Assembly (NCBI GenBank): GCA_965199135.1
Contig: OZ240685.1
Coordinates: forward strand, 3,410,001-3,474,000
Direction: 5' to 3'
DNA from: EB88 sp965199135
GTDB lineage: Bacteria; Acidobacteriota; Terriglobia; Terriglobales; Acidobacteriaceae
Length of the DNA: 64,000 nt
Part shown: positions 8,222 through 18,398 of the stretch, piece by piece
How positions within the stretch are numbered: position 1 is the first letter of the stretch
How the letters are laid out: every line of letters begins with the position of its first letter
Made by a program: the position numbers and the translations under genes
The notes under the pieces: generated by a model
Told to the model about the DNA's origin: nothing
The model's database searches: none
What the model saw: the letters and a program-made list of their open reading frames with translations, nothing else

Positions 8222-9439
8222 ATGGTTCCTCAAGCAGCCGCAATGCACCAGGGTCGCCTGCCAGATACCGCAGCTTCTTCATCAGGCACGACGGGATCTC
8301 GACGCGCTCGCTACTATCGACCGGAACTCGATGTGATTCGATGCCTCGCCTTTCTCCTGGTCCTCACGCATCATCTGCTGGCCCAGGCCTTTCCTCCGCA
8401 ATCACGCATCGCCAGTGCCTTGCATGAGTCGGGTGCCGCGGGCGTCTGCCTCTTCTTTACCCTGAGCGCCTTTCTCATCACGGAGCTCCTGCTCCGCGAG
8501 CAGGAATCGACCGGGACCGTCGCGCTGCGCGCCTTCTATCTGCGCCGCATTCTGCGCATCTGGCCGCTGTACTTCCTGGCCATCGGTCTCGGCGTTGCGC
8601 TGCCGCATGGGCTCCATACCTTTGCGGGTCACCTGCCAAAGATTGCGCACCCGATCGCCTATGTGGGCGCCTTCGTGCTTCCCTACCTTCTGCTTGTCGG
8701 CAACTGGGCCGTGGTGGCAAAGGGCTTCTATCTCAATCCCATGATGATGCCCCTGTGGAGCATCTCGGTCGAAGAGCAGTTCTACTGCCTCTGGCCTACC
8801 GCGGTGAAACGCCTGCGTCTGAAAACAGTCATTGCGATCGCAGCCGGCGTGCTCGTCACAGCCTGGCTTGTCGACCTCATCCTGCCGCAATTCGGTGTGG
8901 CCAAGAGCTATGCTCTGTGGTGCAACAGCCTCAGCCAGTTCCAGTTCTTCGCACTCGGCGCACTCCTTGCCATCTCTCTTCATGGGCGGCGCAACACACG
9001 CAGTACCAGTTGGCGCTTCGTCCTCGCAGCAGCATCAGTCGCCTTTTTATTGCTGGCCTCAAACCCTTTCCACTTCGAAGACGACGCACTCCACGTCGGT
9101 GGGGGCTCCGTACTGGCTGGTTATCTCTGCCTGGATGTGAGCGCGGTGCTCTTGTTCTTTGCCTCGCTCGATTGCGCGCTGCCGCGTGCGGCACGTCCGC
9201 TCATCTATCTCGGCAAGATCTCGTATGGCCTCTATGTCTTTCATGACACCGTGCTCTCGCTCGTCGCACCACTCGTGAACCGAAAGCTCCACCTATCCTT
9301 TGCCGCCTACTTCGCTGTCGCGTGGGTGCTCAGTCTGCTGCTGACCACTGCGATCGCATCCTGCTCGTACTACGGCTTTGAAAAACCATTCCTGCGGCTG
9401 AAGGAACGATTCGAGGTCGTCCCTTCCCGCAGTACCTAG
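8222..9439 (+). CDS. acyltransferase 3 family membrane protein (OafA/YrhL-like)
   Basis: A 405-aa polytopic protein with the acyltransferase-3 hallmarks: RPELDVIRCLAFLLVLTHH near residue 45, GVCLFFTLSAFLI near 75, then FYLRRILRIWPLY and WSISVEEQFYCLWP. About ten membrane helices follow, and the last ends just before a short basic tail. Members O-acetylate or otherwise acylate surface polysaccharides, peptidoglycan or glycolipids. A hydrophilic 25-residue N-terminus precedes the first helix. The ATG at 8222 has an AAGGAGTT about 6 nt upstream. It is divergent from nei. Acceptor unknown. Confidence 0.87.
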   Translation: MVPQAAAMHQGRLPDTAASSSGTTGSRRARYYRPELDVIRCLAFLLVLTHHLLAQAFPPQSRIASALHESGAAGVCLFFTLSAFLITELLLREQESTGTVALRAFYLRRILRIWPLYFLAIGLGVALPHGLHTFAGHLPKIAHPIAYVGAFVLPYLLLVGNWAVVAKGFYLNPMMMPLWSISVEEQFYCLWPTAVKRLRLKTVIAIAAGVLVTAWLVDLILPQFGVAKSYALWCNSLSQFQFFALGALLAISLHGRRNTRSTSWRFVLAAASVAFLLLASNPFHFEDDALHVGGGSVLAGYLCLDVSAVLLFFASLDCALPRAARPLIYLGKISYGLYVFHDTVLSLVAPLVNRKLHLSFAAYFAVAWVLSLLLTTAIASCSYYGFEKPFLRLKERFEVVPSRST

Positions 9440-9454
9440 GGCGTAAGCCCAAAC

Positions 9455-9622
9455 TTAGTTCCAGACCGTGTTGGCGGCGACTGCTTCGAGCCGCCAGAAG
9501 ATGTCCGGCTCGGCACGACGCATCTGCTGCACAAACACCTCGGCCTCACCACGGGAGCTGAACAGCACCTTGTTATAAACCTGTCCGAACCGTACCTGCT
9601 CACACTGCCACACTGTGTTCAT
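9455..9622 (-). CDS. 55-aa hypothetical protein
   Basis: A short frame (MNTVWQCEQVRFGQVYNKVLF...) with a balanced composition, an amphipathic Glu/Gln/Arg-rich middle and a C-terminus repeating the NTVWN theme of the start. The ATG at 9622 has a GGGAGAGGGAGAG purine run immediately upstream; an in-frame ATG at 9646 is also possible but has a poorer context. It lies downstream of dnaK on the same strand, beyond the dnaK terminator. No family is recognised. It looks real because of its composition and RBS. Confidence 0.55.
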   Translation of the reverse strand: MNTVWQCEQVRFGQVYNKVLFSSRGEAEVFVQQMRRAEPDIFWRLEAVAANTVWN

Positions 9623-9695
9623 CTCTCCCTCTCCCCAGGCCCCCACCCTGCCTGCGTCCTGCTGCTTGTGGAAACCCGAAACCCTTTAGAAAGCT

Positions 9696-9721
9696 GCGGG
9701 GCTCCAGTAGAGGAGCCCCGC
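9696..9721 (-). terminator. dnaK transcription terminator
   Basis: A 10-bp perfect stem (GCGGGGCTCC/GGAGCCCCGC) with a 6-nt loop, 34 nt after the dnaK stop. On the minus strand it is followed by AGCTTTCT, so the T run is short. Position and stability support a terminator. Confidence 0.75.
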
Positions 9722-9755
9722 CCTGTTGCTCTACCGTACCTGCCGCTGCCTGTAC

Positions 9756-11681
<1,926 letters not shown>

Positions 11682-11722
11682 CTTGTGTGTGTCCCCTCGC
11701 CTCTGCTCGTGACTGCCACTCC

Positions 11723-11752
11723 AGAATCGCACTTGAGTGGCTTACTGTCAAC
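11723..11752 (-). promoter_or_regulatory. dnaK promoter overlapping a HAIR-like HspR operator
   Basis: On the minus strand there is TTGACA (11746-11751), a 17-nt spacer and GATTCT (11723-11728), about 40 nt before the dnaK ATG. Inside it, GTTGACA-N7-ACTCAAG (11732-11752) matches the known HAIR consensus CTTGAGT-N7-ACTCAAG: the right half is perfect and the left half matches at 4 of 7 positions. A repressor here would cover the -35 and the spacer. Because hspR is encoded 5.7 kb away, control of dnaK by HspR is a direct inference. It has not been tested. Confidence 0.6.
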
Positions 11753-11940
11753 TTATCTGATGGTCTACGCAGTGAAAAGTTGCAATACCGTGATTCGGAT
11801 CGACGGTGTGCCGGCGCCTTGCAATCCTGGTGCGAAACTAGGCATTCTGAGAACAGGAACTCAGGTGCATGCTGCCTCCGGGCGCCAGGCGCATCGGTCT
11901 CCCACTCCGGGCATAGCCCCATTCTCGAGAAAGCCAGACT

Positions 11941-13512
11941 GTGCCTGACTCCCCTCAGCAGCACGCGCTGACCTTCGGGGTCAATCCCTGGGTCATCGCC
12001 ATCTCTGTCATGCTTGCCACCTTCATGGAGGTGCTCGACACCGCCATTGCATCGGTGGCGCTGCCCTACATCGCAGGATCGCTCTCTGCTTCAAACGATG
12101 AAGCGACGTGGGTACTGACCAGCTACCTGGTGGCAAATGCCGTGATTCTGCCAGCCAGCAACTGGTTTGCGCTGAAATTTGGCCGCAAACGCTTCCTGCT
12201 TACCTGCGTCATGATCTTTACGATCTCCTCCGTCCTGGTCGGCGCCGCGCCCTCGCTTGCATTCATCCTCATCGCCCGGATCATCCAGGGAGCAGGCGGC
12301 GGAGCGCTCCAGCCGTTGTCGCAGTCGATCCTGCTCGAGAGCTTTCCCCCGGCCAAGCGTGGCGCCGCCATGGCCCTGTTCGCGTTCGGCGTCGTGGTCG
12401 CCCCCGTGATCGGCCCCACACTGGGGGGCTGGCTCACGGATGCCCACAGCTGGCGGTGGGCTTTTTACATCAATGTGCCGGTCGGTGCGCTGGCGTTCTT
12501 CATGATCAGTCGCTTTGTGCATGATCCGCCGTACATCAAGAACGCCAAGGTAGGGCCCTTTGACAACATCGGGTTCGGGTTGCTGGCCGTCTGGGTCGGC
12601 TGCCTGCAGGTGGTGCTCGACAAGGGGCAGGAGGACGACTGGTTCGGAGCCCTCTGGATCCGGTGGGCTGTCGGCTTCTGCGTGGTTGCCTTCATCCTGT
12701 TCCTGGTGCGGTCGTTCACCGCGAAGCACCCGCTTGTGAACCTGCGCAGCCTGCGCAACCGCAACTTTGCGGTCGGCTCCTTGCTGATCTTTCTCTTCGG
12801 CATCTCGCTCTACTCGCTGGTGACCGTGTTGCCGCTCTTCTACCAGGAGCTGCTGGGCTACACCGCCTTCACGGCAGGCCTGGCGGTGTTTCCCCGTGGC
12901 TTCGGGTCCATCCTTGGCATGCCGGCAATCGCTTTTCTCGGCAGCCGTGTGGATCCACGTATCCTGCTCACCTTTGGCTTCCTGGTCTACGGCATCACGT
13001 CGCTGGTCTTTGGCAACGTCACGCTGGCGATCGGGCCCTGGACGCTTACCTGGCCGATCATCATCACAGGGTTCGCCCTGTCGTTCGTCTTTGTCCCGAT
13101 CACGACAGTCTCATACGGTACGCTGCCGAACGGAGAGATCGGCAACGCCAGTGGCATCTTCAACCTGCTGCGCAATGTGGGCGGGTCCATCGGCATCTCG
13201 CTCTCGCAGACGCTGTTGACCCGGCGCGCCGACGCGCACCAGAACGATATCGAGAACTACGTTCCGCAGTCAGGCGCCCAGTTCGAGCAGCAGCTCGGCG
13301 CGGTGCGCACCTTCTTCACCCACCAGACAAACCCGGCGAACGCGACCGGCGCCGCACAAAGCAGTATCTATCAACAACTTGGGGGCCAGGCTCTGCTCTG
13401 GGCCTTTGTGGATGTGTTCCGCTGGCTGGCGTTGATCTCGTTTTTAAACGTGATCGTGGTGTGGTTTTTCAGAAAAGTCAAGCCTGGAAAGCCGGCTGCC
13501 GGGGCGCATTAG
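11941..13512 (+). CDS. DHA2-family MFS multidrug exporter (EmrB/QacA type)
   Basis: 523 aa with 14 predicted membrane segments. The DHA2 motifs are clear: LDTAIASVALPYIAGSL at the first helix, WVLTSYLVANAVILP, GRKRFLLTC and the antiporter motif C region GVVVAPVIGPTLGGWL. Such proton antiporters export hydrophobic toxic compounds, often with an EmrA-like adaptor, but no adaptor is adjacent. The start is a GTG at 11941 with the first helix beginning near residue 17. It is divergent from dnaK by about 260 nt. Substrate unknown. Confidence 0.88.
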   Translation: MPDSPQQHALTFGVNPWVIAISVMLATFMEVLDTAIASVALPYIAGSLSASNDEATWVLTSYLVANAVILPASNWFALKFGRKRFLLTCVMIFTISSVLVGAAPSLAFILIARIIQGAGGGALQPLSQSILLESFPPAKRGAAMALFAFGVVVAPVIGPTLGGWLTDAHSWRWAFYINVPVGALAFFMISRFVHDPPYIKNAKVGPFDNIGFGLLAVWVGCLQVVLDKGQEDDWFGALWIRWAVGFCVVAFILFLVRSFTAKHPLVNLRSLRNRNFAVGSLLIFLFGISLYSLVTVLPLFYQELLGYTAFTAGLAVFPRGFGSILGMPAIAFLGSRVDPRILLTFGFLVYGITSLVFGNVTLAIGPWTLTWPIIITGFALSFVFVPITTVSYGTLPNGEIGNASGIFNLLRNVGGSIGISLSQTLLTRRADAHQNDIENYVPQSGAQFEQQLGAVRTFFTHQTNPANATGAAQSSIYQQLGGQALLWAFVDVFRWLALISFLNVIVVWFFRKVKPGKPAAGAH

Positions 13513-13761
13513 ATGGTAGCCTTCGGGCAGAATACAGTTTGTAGAATGTTCGATGTGCAGCAGTGGGTTGGTCTGTGTCAGACACCAACGGCGTCCCGCA
13601 CTGCATCCCTGTAGGAGGGTGAGGCTCCATCTCCCGCGGCGTTCGACGAGCTTCACGGCAGCCTTCGGTTTGCTGCCCGCTTGAGTTCCCCAAACGGCCC
13701 GGCTTGCGCCCGGCCTCTGAATGCGACGGCTTCCCCTTCGAGGAAGCGAAAAGGTGTGATT

Positions 13762-15498
13762 TTGGCAGTGAGCAAGAAAACCGCGATCATCATCGGTGCC
13801 GGCCCCGCAGGTCTTACTGCGGCGCTTGAGTTCTGCCGGCGCTCCGCGATACAGCCCATTGTGCTTGAAGCCAGCCAGCGAATTGGCGGCATTTCCTGCA
13901 CAATCCAATACAACGGTAACCGCATCGACATCGGTGGTCATCGCTTCTTCTCGAAGTCAGACCGCGTCATGGACTGGTGGACTGCGTTGATGCCGATCGT
14001 CGGCGAGAACGCGGACGGCGACTTCGCCATCAAGTACCAGAACCAGCAGCGGATCATTCGCCCTGCGGATCGCAACAAGCTGGCAGACCCTCACGCGGCA
14101 GCGACCACAGACAAGGCTGTAGGGGCGGTGGATCCCGACTGCGTCATGCTGGTACGTCCACGAAAGAGCCGCATCTACTTTCTGCGTTCCTTCTTCGACT
14201 ACCCCCTGTCGCTCTCAGGCTCGACCCTGGGGCGGCTCGGCGCATTGCGTACGCTCAAGATCGGCCTCTCCTACATCCGGGCCCGGCTGTTCCCGCGCAA
14301 GAACGAGAAGACGCTTGAAGACTTCCTGATTAACCGTTTCGGCACCGAGCTCTACCTGACCTTCTTCAAGAGCTACACCGAGAAGGTGTGGGGTGTCCCC
14401 TGCGAGCAAATCTCGGCAGCCTGGGGCGCGCAACGCATCAAGGGACTGTCGCTGCGTACCGCCATCAGCCACTTCTTCAAAAAGGCCTTCAGCCGCAAGA
14501 AGCGGGGCGTTGGCACGGGCAAGGCTGACATCGCGCAGAAGGGCGTCGAGACCTCGCTGATCGAGCAGTTCCTGTACCCGAAGTTCGGCCCGGGTCAGCT
14601 CTGGGAGCATGTCGCTGACCTTGTACAGCAGGAGGGTGGCGAGCTTCGTATGGGCTGGAAGGTCGTCCAGTTGAACGTCGACACGGGCAGGGACGGCGTG
14701 GACCGCATCACCTCGGTGGACGCAATGACTCCGGAGGGCGAGACTGTGCGCCTGCAGGGCGATTACTTCTTCTCGACGATGCCGATTCGCGAACTGCTGC
14801 GCGTGATTGATACGCCGATCCCTACCGATGTGCAGGCTATCTCGGATGGCCTGGCCTACCGGGACTTCATCACGGTTGGACTTCTCGTCGACAAGCTGCT
14901 TGTCACAGAGCCCGATGGTTCGCCACTCAAGGACACGTGGATCTATATCCAGGAGCCCGACGTTTTGGTTGGCCGCCTGCAGATCTTCAATAACTGGAGC
15001 CCCTATCTCGTCGCTGATCCGACCAAGATCTGGATCGGCCTCGAGTACTTCTGCTACGACACCGATGAGATCTGGAACAAACCGGATGCGGATATTGCGA
15101 AGTTTGCCATTGGGGAAGTGGCCAAGATCGGGATTCTGAACGCGGGGGATGTGCGGGACAGCTGCGTTTTCCGTGTGCCAAAGACATACCCCGCATACTT
15201 CGGGACCTACGAGCGTTTCGACGAGATCATCCGCTACATGGATCGCTTCGAAAATCTGTTCCTGGTCGGCCGCAACGGTATGCATAAGTACAACAACCAG
15301 GATCACTCCATGCTGACTGCGATGGCCTCGGTCGACAACATCATTGCCGGCAACATGGATAAGTCAGGGCTCTGGAAGATCAACACCGAGCAGGAGTACC
15401 ACGAGCACAAGGACGACGAGGGAAAGCCTGGCGCGCCGGAAGTGCGGCGCGAAACCCAGGCCGAGTTGCGCGAGGAAGAACTGGCGGCGCGGAAGTAA
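13762..15498 (+). CDS. NAD(P)/FAD-dependent oxidoreductase (UDP-galactopyranose mutase/amine-oxidase-like)
   Basis: 578 aa with the N-terminal dinucleotide-binding motif IIIGAGPAGLTAALEF, then GGHRFFSKSDRV and the C-terminal NLFLVGRNGMHKYNNQDHSM segment of the NAD(P)-binding protoporphyrinogen-oxidase/UGM-like group. These proteins rearrange or oxidise sugars and lipids, and many stand near polysaccharide genes. I chose the TTG at 13762 because an AAAAGG lies 7 nt before it; GTG at 13756 and 13768 and a TTG at 13681 are alternatives. The last 30 residues are charged and look disordered. A small hairpin (GCTTCC/GGAAGC) lies just before the SD. The 249 bp between the MFS gene and this start shows nothing else recognisable. 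Confidence 0.78.
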   Translation: MAVSKKTAIIIGAGPAGLTAALEFCRRSAIQPIVLEASQRIGGISCTIQYNGNRIDIGGHRFFSKSDRVMDWWTALMPIVGENADGDFAIKYQNQQRIIRPADRNKLADPHAAATTDKAVGAVDPDCVMLVRPRKSRIYFLRSFFDYPLSLSGSTLGRLGALRTLKIGLSYIRARLFPRKNEKTLEDFLINRFGTELYLTFFKSYTEKVWGVPCEQISAAWGAQRIKGLSLRTAISHFFKKAFSRKKRGVGTGKADIAQKGVETSLIEQFLYPKFGPGQLWEHVADLVQQEGGELRMGWKVVQLNVDTGRDGVDRITSVDAMTPEGETVRLQGDYFFSTMPIRELLRVIDTPIPTDVQAISDGLAYRDFITVGLLVDKLLVTEPDGSPLKDTWIYIQEPDVLVGRLQIFNNWSPYLVADPTKIWIGLEYFCYDTDEIWNKPDADIAKFAIGEVAKIGILNAGDVRDSCVFRVPKTYPAYFGTYERFDEIIRYMDRFENLFLVGRNGMHKYNNQDHSMLTAMASVDNIIAGNMDKSGLWKINTEQEYHEHKDDEGKPGAPEVRRETQAELREEELAARK

Positions 15499-15649
15499 AG
15501 AGTGTCTGGGGCGGCGGCTTTTCAGGAGGCAGCCGCCTCAATCACCGCTGCCACAGCTGCGATTCTGCACGCAGGGAAGGATCAGAGGCTTGTTCCCTTC
15601 CGGGTGACGGGCGCCCCGGCAGCGAACCTCACTACAGTGCCCGTGCGTC

Positions 15650-15934
15650 CTAGTACGCCCAGTGATCATGGTGCAGGCTGACCCACCAGCAGGGTGACAT
15701 TCGCTGATGCGGCAGGAACGCCTCGACACACGGCACATCCAGATCGCCCATGTAGTCGTACTCGTAGTGGCCGTTCTTGAGCGGCGACGCAACGAACTGG
15801 CGCACCGTCACGTACGACAGCACATCGCCATGGCGTTGCCGATAAAGAAAGATCGTGTAGTCCGCCGCGACGAGAAGGATCAGCCCAATCAACAGGGGCG
15901 GGATCCAATTCGGAAAGCGCCGGCCTGAGATCAC
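15650..15934 (-). CDS. 94-aa single-pass membrane protein (hypothetical)
   Basis: A short basic N-terminus, one hydrophobic segment (WIPPLLIGLILLVAADYTIFLY) and a hydrophilic C-terminal part with VRQFVASPLKNGHYEYDYMGD and several His, Trp and Cys residues. It starts with GTG immediately after the stop of the upstream glutaredoxin-like gene, so the two are surely co-translated. No family is recognised. The type of protein suggests a small inner-membrane component with a periplasmic tail. Confidence 0.6.
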   Translation of the reverse strand: MISGRRFPNWIPPLLIGLILLVAADYTIFLYRQRHGDVLSYVTVRQFVASPLKNGHYEYDYMGDLDVPCVEAFLPHQRMSPCWWVSLHHDHWAY

Positions 15935-16198
15935 CTACAGCGCAGCCCTGGCAGGCTCAAGCAGCGCGGCGAGCTTCTCCGGGTCGAAGCCGATCATCAC
16001 TTCGGATCCGACGACGAGCGTCGGCGTCGACCGGCTGCCCAGATCCATCAGCTCGCGAAACGCTTGTGGATCGGCCTGCACATCCTTGTACACAAATGTG
16101 ATCTTGCGGCTCATGAGGAAGGTTCGCGCGGCGAAACAGGGCGCGCAGCCAGGCTGGCTGTAGAGCACAACATGCGGGATCGGGGTGGGATCGCTCAT
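15935..16198 (-). CDS. glutaredoxin-family protein
   Basis: 87 aa with a thioredoxin fold: VVLYSQPGCAPCFAARTFL carries a CAPC active site at residues 18-21. It also has the cis-proline TPTLVVG and a C-terminal GFDPEKLAALL helix. Glutaredoxin-like proteins reduce disulfides using glutathione or other thiols. The CxxC with Ala-Pro is closer to NrdH-like or YruB-type proteins than to classical CPYC glutaredoxin. The ATG at 16198 gives the expected short N-terminus. It is followed without a gap by the 94-aa membrane protein gene. Confidence 0.82.
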   Translation of the reverse strand: MSDPTPIPHVVLYSQPGCAPCFAARTFLMSRKITFVYKDVQADPQAFRELMDLGSRSTPTLVVGSEVMIGFDPEKLAALLEPARAAL

Positions 16199-16222
16199 CC
16201 TTAGAGCATACCAACCCGGGGC

Positions 16223-18397
16223 TCAGTGGCCCGGGAAGCTCTCGCCAGGATGCGCGGCGTCGACCGCCCGCATGACGTCCATCCAGATCGGCAGCGCGGT
16301 CTTGCCGCCTGTTTCTCCATCACCCAGCGGGGTGCGATTGTCGTACCCAACCCAGACACCGCAGGTCACCGACGGCGAGTAGCCGAGGAACCAGGCATCC
16401 GTGAAGCTGCTCGTGGTCCCAGTCTTGCCAGCGACCGGGTGATCAAGGCTGGCAGCCTCCGCGCCGGTTCCACCTGGAGCCGTAACGCCTTGCATCAGCC
16501 GGACCATGGTCCGCGCGGTCTTCGGGCTCGTCACCGAAGACGCTCCGTCGCGCTCTCCTCGGCTCCCGACCGGAACGCCGTCGGCGTCCGTGATGCGGCG
16601 GATCAGGCGCGGGCTCACGCGCATGCCATCGTTCGGAAACACCGAGTACGCGGCGACCTGCTCCCGCAGCGTGATCTCGACCGCGCCGAGCGCTACCGGC
16701 AGGTACTCCGGGATCTTGCTGGTTACGCCGAACCGGTGCGCCGTCTCGGCCACCTTGGGCATACCCACGGCAGCGGCCAGCCGGACAGCGGGAATATTCC
16801 GGGAGTCGGCAAAGGCCTTGGCCAGGGTGATCTCGCCAAGGGTATTGCCCTCGTAGTCGCGGGGCGTGTAGCTGCCAAAGGTTGCAGGCGTGTCCTCGAT
16901 CATCTGCCCCGGCGTGGCGCCCGCCTCGACCGCCGCCGTGTACACGTAGGGTTTGAAGGAGGAGCCAACCTGGCGCTCGGCCTCGATCGCCCGGTTGTAC
17001 TGCGAGAGTGCGAAGTCACGGCCGCCAACCATCGCGAGAACGTCGCCGGTGGCATTGTCCATCACGAGCAGCGCGCTCTCCGCGCCGGTATCCTCCTCGA
17101 GCGACGCGTGCCAGCCTTCCGGAGTCTGGGCGCCGAGACGGAGATACACCACGTCTCCCGGCCTGAGGAAAGCGCGCGCCGTAGCGAAACCCGTCCACTG
17201 CCAGTCCGCGGCGCCGAGCAGCGCGTCCTCATGGGCGCCGATTCGGACGCGCAGCTCCGTCCCCGTTGTGCTTTCCACAACGCCATGCCGGTAGGCTCCA
17301 GCAACAGGCGCGATCGCCCAGTCCGGGTGACGGAAACTGTCGAGATCGGCATGTTCCGCAAGGAGGTTGACCAGGTGCCCGCGCCAGCCATGGCGGCGCT
17401 CATACCCGTCGAGCCCGTCCTCGACCGCATGGTTGGCCGTGCGCTGCAGGTCCATGTCGAGCGTGGTGTAGACACGCAGGCCGGCTTGGTGCACCGTTTC
17501 AGTACCCAGCTGCTTTTCGAGCTCGCGCCGGACTTCTTCCACAAACCATGGTGCTTCGGTGTTCGGAGGTGCCTGGAGGTGCAGACCCAACGGCAGGGAG
17601 GCTGCATCTGCCTCTTCGTCCCGGGTGATCTTTCCGTCCCGGGCCAACGCTGCGAGCACCTGGTTGCGGCGCTTCAGGGCGCGCTCCGGGTGCATGGTGG
17701 GCGAGAACTCCTCCGGTCCCTTGGGCAGCCCGGCGAGCAGCGCTGCTTCCGAGAGCATCAGGTCTGCCGCGTGCTTCGAGAAGTAGAACTCCGCCCCGGC
17801 CTCAAAGCCGTACACCCCGTGCCCCAGGTAGATCTGGTTGCCATACATGGTGAAGATCTGGGGCTTGGTGAAGGTGCGTTCGATCTGGATCGAGAGCAGT
17901 GTCTCCTGAAGCTTGCGGCCGGCAGTGCGCTCGTCCGAAAGGAAAAGATTGCGGGCCAGCTGCATGGTGAGCGTGGAGGCTCCCTGCGCGCGTCCATTTG
18001 AGCGAAGATCATGGTATGCCGCCCCGATCACGCGAAGGGGATTGATGCCGAAGTGGCTCTCGAAGCCTTTGTCCTCGATCGAGATCACGGCGTCGCGGAG
18101 GATCGGCGGGAAGCCTTCGTAGGGGATGGCAATTCGGCGCTCGAGAGCAAAGGAGCCGACCCGTTCGCCATGGATGTCGTACAGCTCGGTGACGGTCGAG
18201 GGCTTGTAGTGCTCAAGCTCGTTGACTTCGGGCAGGTCGACCGAGTCCACCAGCACCAAACCGCCAAGCGAACCGAAGGCGGCCGCCAGGATCGCCAGCA
18301 CCACCAGCACAGCCCGGCGCAGCCTGCGGCGGCGTTCCGCTTCCCGGAGGCGGGCCCGCTGGACCGCCGCGGTGGTGGAGGTGCCCGGGGCTGCCAA
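16223..18397 (-). CDS. class A penicillin-binding protein (transglycosylase/transpeptidase)
   Basis: 724 aa. It has a cytoplasmic Arg-rich N-terminus, one membrane anchor (about residues 29-51), a GT51 glycosyltransferase domain (SIEDKGFESHFG with catalytic Glu108, and QGASTLTMQLARNLFL) and a transpeptidase domain with SSFK (Ser479, Lys482), SRN (532-534) and KTGT (658-661). All catalytic motifs are intact. It polymerises and cross-links peptidoglycan in the periplasm. The start is a TTG at 18397, one nucleotide after the stop of the S41-like gene, so translation of the two is coupled. That pairing suggests a joint envelope role. Confidence 0.93.
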   Translation of the reverse strand: MAAPGTSTTAAVQRARLREAERRRRLRRAVLVVLAILAAAFGSLGGLVLVDSVDLPEVNELEHYKPSTVTELYDIHGERVGSFALERRIAIPYEGFPPILRDAVISIEDKGFESHFGINPLRVIGAAYHDLRSNGRAQGASTLTMQLARNLFLSDERTAGRKLQETLLSIQIERTFTKPQIFTMYGNQIYLGHGVYGFEAGAEFYFSKHAADLMLSEAALLAGLPKGPEEFSPTMHPERALKRRNQVLAALARDGKITRDEEADAASLPLGLHLQAPPNTEAPWFVEEVRRELEKQLGTETVHQAGLRVYTTLDMDLQRTANHAVEDGLDGYERRHGWRGHLVNLLAEHADLDSFRHPDWAIAPVAGAYRHGVVESTTGTELRVRIGAHEDALLGAADWQWTGFATARAFLRPGDVVYLRLGAQTPEGWHASLEEDTGAESALLVMDNATGDVLAMVGGRDFALSQYNRAIEAERQVGSSFKPYVYTAAVEAGATPGQMIEDTPATFGSYTPRDYEGNTLGEITLAKAFADSRNIPAVRLAAAVGMPKVAETAHRFGVTSKIPEYLPVALGAVEITLREQVAAYSVFPNDGMRVSPRLIRRITDADGVPVGSRGERDGASSVTSPKTARTMVRLMQGVTAPGGTGAEAASLDHPVAGKTGTTSSFTDAWFLGYSPSVTCGVWVGYDNRTPLGDGETGGKTALPIWMDVMRAVDAAHPGESFPGH

Positions 18398-18398
18398 C

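Noticed and set aside
15513..15537. terminator after the FAD oxidoreductase
   Set aside because: GGCGGCT/AGCCGCC has an 11-nt loop and no T run; too weak to call.
16226..18001. 591-codon frame antisense to the class A PBP
   Set aside because: The PBP catalytic motifs are all intact on the minus strand; the antisense product has no recognisable feature.
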